Positions 18,506 through 26,412 of a stretch of 32,029 nt of DNA are shown here, piece by piece. The translations under genes were made by a program, and so were the position numbers. The notes below the pieces were generated by a model, which worked only from the letters and a program-made list of their open reading frames with translations, was not told the origin of the DNA and ran no database searches. Numbering within the stretch: position 1 is the stretch's first letter; each line of letters begins with the position of its first letter. Source of the stretch: Spirogloea muscicola (Eukaryota > Streptophyta > Zygnematophyceae > Spirogloeales > Spirogloeaceae); assembly GCA_009602725.1 (NCBI GenBank), contig WELB01000004.1, positions 60,120-92,148 of the forward strand, given 5' to 3'.

Positions 18506-21188
18506 ATGGCTGGCCTCGCCAGTGCGACCAGGCTGCAGGTAAGGCAGCCATCGAGCCACCCCGTCGGCAACAGCGAGAGTCAACTCGGCTCCGCTGCTCG
18601 CAATGCAGCTTGACGATGCGGCAGGCGGAGCTCTCTGCCCTCTGACGGGCCTTCTCAAAAGGCCACGCGCACTGCATTTTGACGAGACCTTGTGTGGCAA
18701 AGACCGCAAGCATGCCATCAAGCCCCGCACTCTCAATCACGTAGGCTAAGCTGCAGATCGCAGCTACTGATACTGGGAGATGGCTTGCCCGGCCGACGCA
18801 GGATGTCGTGTCGAATGCAAGGAGGCTTGCCACCCCCGGCAAAGGCATACTGGCCAGTGATGAAAGCACTGGCACGGTTGGGAAGCGGCTCAAGTCTGTA
18901 GGGCTGGAGAACACTGAAGAGAATCGTCGGGCATATAGAGAGGTCAGAGGACGTTTGCGTTCAATAGTCAGCATTCATTCTCACTAACCGTGGGTGAAGA
19001 GTCAGGCATTCACCTGCCGCAGCAGACATCCTTGATACTTCAGTACTTGCCTATGAGGACTTTCCTTCCTGCTATTGAGGCTCCAGTTTCATTGCTCACC
19101 TTCTACAGACACTTGTGTCCAGGCTGAAGTGGGCTCATGCATATTGCAGGTCCTGTACACTACTCCAGGCATAGGTGCATACCTCAATGGTGCTATTCTC
19201 TTTACAGAGACATTGCACCAGTCTACGAAGGCGGGGATTCCCTTTCCAGACGTGCTTCAAGGCCAGGGTATACTTGTCGGGGTCAAGGTGGACTTGGTGA
19301 GGCTCCGGTAGGCTCACAAGCTCCCCGTGTGGTGCTGACGTACTTTGTTCTTTCTGTCCTGACATGCTCTGTGACAACAGCAGTCTTTTCTCAAGGTGCA
19401 GCTCCATGCCTTGTCAGGCCTCTGCTGGATAGGAGCTGAACTGTCTCAACGTCGCCAGGGTCTGGTGGCAATTGCAGGTACTGAGGGGGAAACAGTGAGC
19501 CAAGGTCTTGACGGCTTGAGCACGAGGTGCCAGCAATACTACAACAAGGTCCACTATTCCTGAGCTACAGTCCTCTCACATTGGCACAAAGCATGCGTCT
19601 GAGGATAGAGTTCCTTCTGTCCTACAAGTTCATGCTTACATAGTAGCTGCCTCTTATGACAAAAGCTAAATCCTGCAAGTGCAGGGTGCAAGATTTGCAA
19701 AATGGAGAGAGGTCATTACAATCAAAGAGCACTGCCCTTCCACGCTTGCCCTCCAGCTTTCATCCAGTGCACTTGCCCGCTATGCTTCCATTTGCCAACA
19801 GGAGGGACTGGTCCCCATTGTGAGTAGCTAATCCTCAAGCCTGGAAATGTCCTGCTGCTTGTTGCTGAATGTACACTTGTGGCATTGCCTGCTTGAATGA
19901 TTCTAATGTGGAGCCTTGGAACAAATGGGGCACAAGGTCTGCAATGCTGACATTTGCCGTGAAGGTTGTGGTTGGCTTGGATGACACCAATCATGGCCCA
20001 CTCCTAGGTCGAGGTAAGCCTTCTAGCACTGTACTTTCTTGTTGCCAATTGTTCTTTTGGTGTAGTGGTTTTGAAAGTCTTGACTCATGCAAGATCCTCT
20101 TGACTACTTTGTTGCAGCCGGAGATACTCATCGACGGCACTCATTCAGCTGAAAAGAGCGCGGAGGTTGCAGAACTTGTGCTCGCAGAAGTGTTCTCTGC
20201 ACTTTCGTGTCATCATGTCTGCCTTGAAGGCATCCTCCTGAAGGTACTGCAAACAGCTACTGCAATACGCCTTCTAGATTTGCTGGTTGACAAGTCAACA
20301 GCAGCAGAATTCTCTAGAACCGTAGTGGCACTTCATGACTTGACTCTGACACCACTCTGTATGTGATGAGCAGCCCCAGATGGTGCTACCAGGCTTTGAC
20401 TGTGACAAGAAAGCCACACGAGAAGAGTGCGCTCAGCTCACAATAAGGACTCTACAGTGCTGCGTGCCAGTTGCTGTTCCTGGGATCATGTTTTTGTCTG
20501 GTGGTCTGTCCGAGGAGGTCAGTGGAGTGGCTCGCATTTCATCTCCTGATTGTTATACAAGCATCTGCATCTACCCGGGAATCGAGCCTACAGTGTCTAT
20601 GAAAGTCCATAGCTGTTGATTTGAAGTGACTCTTTGCCAAATCTGCTTTCCCTTTGCAACAGGAGGCCACGGAGCAGCTGAATGAGCTGAACATCATCAA
20701 GAAATCAATTAGCGACAAAGTGCCCTGGACTCTATCCTTTTCGTTTGGCAGGGCACTACAGGTTTGTATGCCAACAAGCTGAGACTGGCTAAAGTCGCGC
20801 TGGGCTTCTGAGTTGAGACTGGCTTAAGTCGCGCTGGGCTTGTGAATCGAGATAGTTTGCAGAGATATTTGCCATGCATTACCTGCAAAGGGCTGCTATT
20901 GTATGCTCAACTTTATGCATGCACATCCTCTTTTCTTGGCACCCTTCAGGAGTGCTGACAGTGAGAGCATGGCAATCCGTCTTTGTGTAGGCCAGCGTCT
21001 TGAGAATCTGGGCTGGGGATGCGAGCCAGGTGGAAGCAGCCCAAGCCATGGCAGGGGCACTGGCCAGGGTGAATGCAATGGCGACACTTGGCAGTTACGT
21101 AGGACCTCACCCATCAAAGTTGACGGGAGACCTTCGCGAGAGCTTCCGGGGATGGCGAAGTGTTACAGAAGGGGCAGACAGCAAGTAA
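18506..21188 (+). CDS. FBA: Class I fructose-bisphosphate aldolase, 10 exons including a 6-nt microexon, 372 aa
   Basis: Cleaves fructose-1,6-bisphosphate to the two triose phosphates (glycolysis, Calvin cycle). Exons: 18506-18538, 18802-18942, 19150-19296, 19459-19548, 19685-19819, 20008-20013, 20118-20243, 20374-20517, 20663-20761, 20991-21188; total 1119 nt, every intron phase 0. Motifs: [11 protein letters not shown] (substrate Asp), [49 protein letters not shown], Schiff-base Lys 226 at the end of [16 protein letters not shown]. The residue equivalent to Lys146 of the animal enzyme is Thr (~149), as in plastid aldolases, which have Ser there. Sequence resembles plastid type, yet no transit peptide follows the chosen ATG, and upstream in-frame sequence lacks an ATG, so location is open. 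No C-terminal Tyr. Convergent with the PDI gene. Confidence 0.96.
20008..20013 (+). other. FBA: 6-nt microexon of the aldolase gene (GTC GAG = Val-Glu)
   Basis: The flanking exons end and start ...LVPI and PEILIDG..., while the invariant family sequence is PIVEPEIL. Between them lies cccactcctag|GTCGAG|gtaagcc, a complete acceptor, six bases in phase 0 and a consensus donor, restoring exactly the missing Val-Glu. Introns on either side are 188 and 104 bases. The Glu corresponds to catalytic Glu187 of rabbit muscle aldolase. Confidence 0.88.
20781..20848 (+). repeat. 34-bp tandem duplication in the last aldolase intron
   Basis: Units 20781-20814 and 20815-20848, each beginning gagactggct and containing aagtcgcgctgggctt, with about five mismatches. 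Located in the intron between exons 9 and 10. No coding role. Confidence 0.92.
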
Positions 21189-21686
21189 TCCGGAAACTGT
21201 CACCATTGCTTTGCTACTGTTGGGCTCCGATCCAAGACAGCAATCTGACACTTTTCATCAGCTGCTTCACACCGTCTTGTGGTGTTGTCATAAAGAAACC
21301 AAAGCCACAGAATCTCACATATCTCAAAAGCTGCTGCCTCTTCATCTGACGGCTGAGTAGCGGCATAGATGACCAGCCAAAGCACGAGATACCATACCAC
21401 ATGTGTTGTGCTGGCAGACAATTTTGCAGTTCATGCAGCAACTCACAGGAGCCACTTTTGGGGACAGGGCCTAGTAACCCGCTAGCACACATCTGCTTCC
21501 CCCAAAATTTCCTTCCTAAGGACATATTCAATCGTCATCAACAGATTACACAGAGAGCTTGCAAGAAGTCACTGCGCCACACCGCACAATCAGGCGATGA
21601 TACTGCATACAGCTCAATCATATGCGAGTGGAGGAGTGCTGGTGTGAGCACACTGTGAAGGTGGGAAGGGCCCAAGTAACTCTCCC
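21189..21686. other. Convergent intergenic region (3' UTRs of aldolase and PDI)
   Basis: About 500 bases between the convergent stop codons. Only short ORFs without recognisable motifs; it should contain both 3' UTRs. Nothing else seen. Confidence 0.5.
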
Positions 21687-24504
21687 TCAGCTATCGCTCA
21701 TGAGGTCGTCAAGGCTAAACTCCTCTTCTGCAAGTGGCTGCCCGTCCTTGCCGTCCCACGGCTCCGTCTCTTCGACGGGTGGAACAACCTCCACAGGCTC
21801 GGAGCCGCGCCCTCCCAGCCCAGCCTGCTGCACGAATTCGCTGAACACGCGGACGTGGGGCGTAAGATGTCTCAGCATCAGAGAAGACTGTCATGACCAT
21901 GGCCAAGTTGACTATTTGTGTAAGGCAAACAAGAAGACTTGCTATAGAGCCCACCTCTGCATCCTGACTGACACATAGCACATAAATCTGATTGGTAATT
22001 CTTGCTGTTATTGAGGCTGTCAATCTGGCAAGTGGACCCTTCAGAATTACAGACGTCAAAAGCAATGTGGTTGTGGCGGGCGAGGCTTTTACTCACATAA
22101 CAGGCTGCTTGTCAAAATAACCCTTGAAGGGAACAACAAGCTGCTTCTTGACGCTTAGCGCCACCAGCGCAGGGTACCCATAACCGCCCACGCCCACGGC
22201 CTTCTCAAGTGCCGCCTGCTTGCTGGCTTCAGCCCACACGTAGCTGCTTTGCCACCACACCCAGTCTGCTGGTCAGGCCAGCTTGATGGAGTGCACAATC
22301 TCCAGCATAAAGATGTGCAAGGTGATCAAGCTGGACGTTGGCAGAACCAGATGAGAAAGTCTAAGACAAGGAGACTGCACCTGTATGCACTCTTCTTGAA
22401 GTGCTCACTGACTTCCTTGAGGATACCAAGGTATTTGTTGCGCCCCTCGGCACCAGTGTCCAGGATGTCTGGTAGGAAAGCCAGGAAGCAGATGGTGGAC
22501 TTTGCACAATGCTGGTCCATGACATTCTGAAGGCACATGCCAATAAGCGCCTCAAGTCAACCACTGGGAAAACCTGGGCTGCCAGCACAACTGGCATACT
22601 TTGTTGAGAGACGGCCAACTTCTGCTGCACAGATGTAGTGCTTTGCTCGTTATTTAGCACACCTGATTGCTGAGCTCCAGCACCTCAGGAGCAACTGCAT
22701 TTGCTTCCAAGTGGTCCAGAGCAAAGCTCTCGATTGCTGATGCCACTCTTGGACCTTCGTAAGGAACAGGGCTCTCCTTGTCGGCGCCAAAGACCAGGAT
22801 GGTGGGAAAGCCCTTGATGCCATACTTCCTGGCTAAAGCCTGCAATCATCAGACCATATTGTGCAACCAGAACAATGAGACGCTTGCAGAAATGCACTTG
22901 CGCTTTGCCACCAGCCTGCAGTCTTGACGAAAGTGTACTAATCACCATGCGGTCCGGTATCCAAGTCAGCAGATGGTCCCTATCTCTGTCAGATGCAAGG
23001 AGAAATACTAGCAGTCTCTGAGGTGCTAATGCCTTGACAGTCAGACAGCCGGCAAAGAGTAAGTGAAGCATACTTCTTCCACAGTACAGTCCACCTCCCC
23101 CAGCTTGACTTGCCCCTGGAGGGACTTGGCGGCGCGCTTCCATTCTGGCGCAAGTTTCTTGCAGTGACCACACCTGTCAAACGCCTGCAGTCGTTTGTCA
23201 CCTTCAACAAGTTCAATGTGCAGGTGGCCACTCAAAGTATGCCCGAGCTGAGTCCTTGCTCAAAGAAAAGTCAGATCAACATGGCGCTCTGAGTCTGCTT
23301 GACATTCGGCTTAAGACCAGGGGAGGAATCCTTAAGCAGCCTTACCATGGAGCAAAGAACTCCACCAGCCAGAGATCGGTGCTCTTCAAAACTTGCTCCT
23401 CAAAGTTGCTGCTCGTGAGAGTCACAGACCCACTCTTCTCACCCGAGCTGCTGCCGCCTTTTCCACTTCCTCCCGTGGCCTTCCCGGACAGTCTTGCCTG
23501 AACAAGGCTCTTCACCTGCACCACATACCCGGAAAAGTGTAAGAGCAGTGACATCAAGAGTCACTAAGCCAACACATGTTCCATGAAACCTCACATTGTC
23601 CAATGCAAAGTCATTGTCCAAGGCCGATATCAACAAAAAGTTTTGACAATTCCCTGGCCTCTCTGACTTAAAACTTGCACAAAAGCCTGGGTCAAGTGCG
23701 ATATGACTTCGAGCAGCAGCCTCTGATCCTACCTGGCTGAGCGCAAAGTCAACGATGGCTTTGGCATCTCTGGGCCCCTGGTAGTCGCTCAGGCCCTTCT
23801 TGCCCGGGCTGAAATACTTGATGGTCGGAAAGCCCTGGATGCCGTGGTCCTGCAATGGGCGCACCCCCGCAAGCAAAAATCCAAAGTCACGTATGCGATA
23901 CACATAAGCAGACACAAGTGCTTTTGCTGGTAGAGCGCTTTGACTAGCAGATTTGATAACAGAAAGTTGGTAATAATCCTGGGATTTTGCAGACGCGCAG
24001 CAGATGCGACGGCGGCGCTTGCGAGGATGCGAGGTCGAGCTGAATTTACCTGTGCCAGGGACTGGTGGGCGTCACAGTCTGCGGCGGCGACAGTGGCGAC
24101 GCCCTTGAGGGCCTTGGCGGCCTGCTCCCAGGCGGGCGCCAGGTTCTTGCAGTGCCCGCACCACGGCGCAAAGAACTCCACTAACACCACCTTATTGCTT
24201 TCTAGCACCTATCGGTAAGGCAGCGACGGGCGTCTCAGGCGGCTGTGCTGCTCAGGCCATGAGCGTGCAGCGGCTGGAGCTCGCTGGCAGTGAAGAAGCG
24301 GTCAGCTCGCTCGACACCGTTGGCCAGGCAATGGGGATTGCGCAGGATAGACCGTCGCACCTTGGCGTTGAAGTTGGCGGGCGAGAGCTGCAGCACCGCC
24401 GAGTCCGGGCCGTAGAGCGCCAGCGCCGGGCCAGCGAGCGCCGTCACGAGGACAACCGCGGCCAGCCACCGGCTGACAGCGACGGCGGCCGCCGCCGCCG
24501 CCAT
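21687..24504 (-). CDS. Protein disulfide isomerase, P5/PDIA6 type, two thioredoxin domains, 9 exons, 437 aa
   Basis: Forms and rearranges disulfides in secretory proteins. Exons on the minus strand: 24504-24361, 24208-24050, 23849-23733, 23515-23346, 23173-23074, 22839-22663, 22526-22381, 22243-22097, 21840-21687; total 1314 nt with matching phases. Residues 1-30 are a signal peptide (Ala-rich n-region, [16 protein letters not shown]). Active sites are CGHC at about 65-68 and 198-201, each in [10 protein letters not shown]; cis-Pro motifs are GFPTIKYF and GFPTILVF. The redox-inactive b domain follows ([20 protein letters not shown]), then the [10 protein letters not shown] tail typical of P5. 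Length fits PDIA6 (about 440). It ends LDDLMSDS with no KDEL-type retrieval signal, which is unusual. The second CGHC is split by an intron after the Trp codon starts. Divergent from Dus1. Confidence 0.96.
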
Positions 24505-24683
24505 GTCCGACGTCGCGCCCGCACTAGCTGGCGGGTCGCCGCCTCCGAGGCCTGCCCGCTGTCGGCTGGCCCGCGGGCCGCGGCTGACGGCTCGGCGAGC
24601 TGATTCGCTTCAAGTCAAGCGCCTTGGCCCGAATGTGGCGGAGCCGGAGAGCAATCAGCGGGCACGGCGGCGGCCTTGGCGGC

Positions 24684-24710
24684 GACGGCGGCGGCGGCGG
24701 CGGCGGCGGG
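24684..24710 (+). repeat. CGG triplet run upstream of the PDI gene
   Basis: A (GGC)n run in the GC-rich region 24505-24900 upstream of the PDI start codon. It resembles the runs near the starts of ZW10, PRCC and Dus1. ORFs through it encode only Arg/Gly/Ala and are not believed. Confidence 0.85.
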
Positions 24711-25192
24711 CGCTCGCGGGACCCGGAATCGGCGGCGCGACTGGAGGCGCCGAAGGCGGGGCGGGGGGTCTCTACTCGCGACGCCCCGACGGCGACTCGG
24801 AACGAGGGAGAAGCGGCTTTCGGCCCATTCAGCCAGCGGTGGGTGAGAGAGACGGCGGAGGCCAAACGAACGGCCACTCGCACTGGCGGTGACGGATGGG
24901 AAAAGCAGCCGTCGGCCCCGTCAGGAGAGCCACTTTCTGATGAAAAGAGAAAGCGCGCGCGGGGCGCATGAATTGAAAGGGAGGCCAATTCAAGCCAATA
25001 CATTGTTCAGGCAGAGTCGAGTGCAGACTAAACAATGCTACATAAAAACGATGAAAAACGACAATGCCTCACCACGTCGCCGGACGGCCGTGATTGGTGA
25101 CTGCTTTGGAGGGCCCGGGCAGCAGCGGCGTTACCTGACCGTCCTCGTGGCACGATCGCGAACGCCGGCGAGGCCGGGCCCCCCTAACCCAA

Positions 25193-26010
25193 CATGCAGG
25201 CGGAGGAGCGGCTTTCCTGTCTGATGTTCTGCTTCACTCGTGAGGACTAGAGTCTTCAAACTGTTATCTTCGCTTTGTTACCTTTGCCCCTGTTTCAACG
25301 TGTACGTCCTCTTACTATACTGTACTGGCTAGAGGAGGTGGTTTATGGTTACTGTACTGGCTTGCTTTGGCCTCCTCTGCGACGTCGTGTGTCAGCCTGT
25401 TGCAGCGAGCTCAGGCTCACGTTTTGCACCAGAAAGCTGGTCGAGCTTCAGCTGGTGGTACAAAGGCTTGTCAATCGCCGTCCCATATTTCGGGCATCAG
25501 TTAAACATACTTCTACGTGCTGACTCGTGGTGCCTGAGCGGGGGTCAGCCTAGCAGCAGGAAATATCTGTCGATGTGCTTTGCCTTTTGTACTTGGCTGC
25601 TCAGGCCCAGGCCCTCATCAATATAGACTCCATTCCATCAATGGCCTTACACCAGAAGAGATGTTTCTGTCTCTTCGGGGACCCCGAGGCCCCTAAGAAG
25701 AATGCGGCTGCTGATATCAAAAGAGCGGCTGTAACAGCCAGCCAGTTGCGTACAGAGGGTGTTCATGACTACGTATAGCCCGCTACTAATTCCGCTTCTG
25801 CTTCTGGTAGCGGAGCCACACGCTAGGCCGAAGCTCTTGGTACCGCCGTGTCAGCAGTAGAACCAGATGATCAGAAGAATGCGGCTGCTGATGTGAAAGA
25901 ATCGGCTGTAGAATGCCAGCCAGATGCATACAGGTGTTCATGACGGAGCCAGAGGCTAGGCAGACAGGGCGCCCTCAATACCCCCGTGTCAGCAGTAGGA
26001 AGTCAGATGA
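25193..26010 (+). other. Unresolved region with coding-like fragments between PDI and Dus1
   Basis: About 1.8 kb separates the PDI start from the Dus1 region. From 25193 an ATG opens MQAEERLSCLMFCFTR with a possible donor after it (ACTC|GTGAGG). Further on, short open stretches (EAPKKNAAADIKRAAV and DDQKNAAADVKESAV) recur in the tandem repeat below. No frame is continuous and no family is recognised. This could be a small lineage-specific gene with unread splicing, a decayed gene, or non-coding. Confidence 0.25.
25696..26010 (+). repeat. Diverged tandem repeat, period about 177 bp
   Basis: The word agaagaatgcggctgctgat begins at 25696 and again at 25873; both copies continue with a related sequence containing gcggctgta/tcggctgta, gccagccag and gtgttcatgac. 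A second shared block, ccgtgtcagcagtag, occurs near 25846 and 25984. So there are about two copies, the second shortened. One translated frame gives similar Ala-rich peptides from both copies, but stops interrupt it. Confidence 0.85.
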
Positions 26011-26223
26011 GCTGAGGGGAGGAAGAGCAACCCCGCTGCGCAAGCTAGAGGCTGCTGCAAGGGCGCGACCAGCCTGGCGATGCAAAGCAATCGCCTGGGA
26101 CCGCTGTAGGCACATAGATAAACGCATTCGGTAGCAGGACACAAGACCCAAAGTCACCGAGCCACCGCGAAGGGCTGCACCCTGGCCCCGGCGCCGCTGG
26201 TCAGCTTGCGAGGCCAGCAGCCG

Positions 26224-26275
26224 AAACCCTAAACCGGCTCAGCGGAGGCCTTCAACCTCCAAACCCAACCCTAAA
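26224..26275 (+). promoter_or_regulatory. Telo-box-like motifs upstream of Dus1
   Basis: AAACCCTAAAC at 26224-26234 and AACCCTAAA at 26267-26275 match the plant telo-box (AAACCCTAA), known from promoters of ribosomal and other translation-related genes. They lie 140-190 bases before the readable Dus1 coding sequence. Regulatory function is inferred from position and motif only; they could also be interstitial telomeric remnants. Confidence 0.5.
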
Positions 26276-26303
26276 GAGGGTGCGACTGCAAAGCACCTGT
26301 CCC

Positions 26304-26305
<2 letters not shown>

Positions 26306-26334
<29 letters not shown>

Positions 26335-26361
26335 CGCTGCCTGCGGCGCCGCAGCCCGCGN

Positions 26362-26411
<50 letters not shown>
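26306..26411. other. GGC run, N and an exact 50-base A run: probable assembly artefact at the Dus1 5' end
   Basis: A (GGC)n run at 26306-26334 is followed by GC-rich sequence, one N at 26361 and 50 consecutive A at 26362-26411, then immediately GC-rich Dus1 coding sequence. A translated polylysine tract here is not credible. The Dus1 start codon is probably lost in this junction. Confidence 0.8.

Positions 26412-26412
<1 letters not shown>

Noticed and set aside
19905-19920. Alternative source of Val-Glu-Pro codons (aatgtggagccttgg) in the same aldolase intron
   Set aside because: It lacks an AG before and a GT after in suitable positions, whereas GTCGAG at 20008-20013 has both perfect splice signals and the right phase.
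26362-26411. Polylysine N-terminus of the Dus1 protein
   Set aside because: An exact 50-base A run next to an N is far more likely an assembly artefact.
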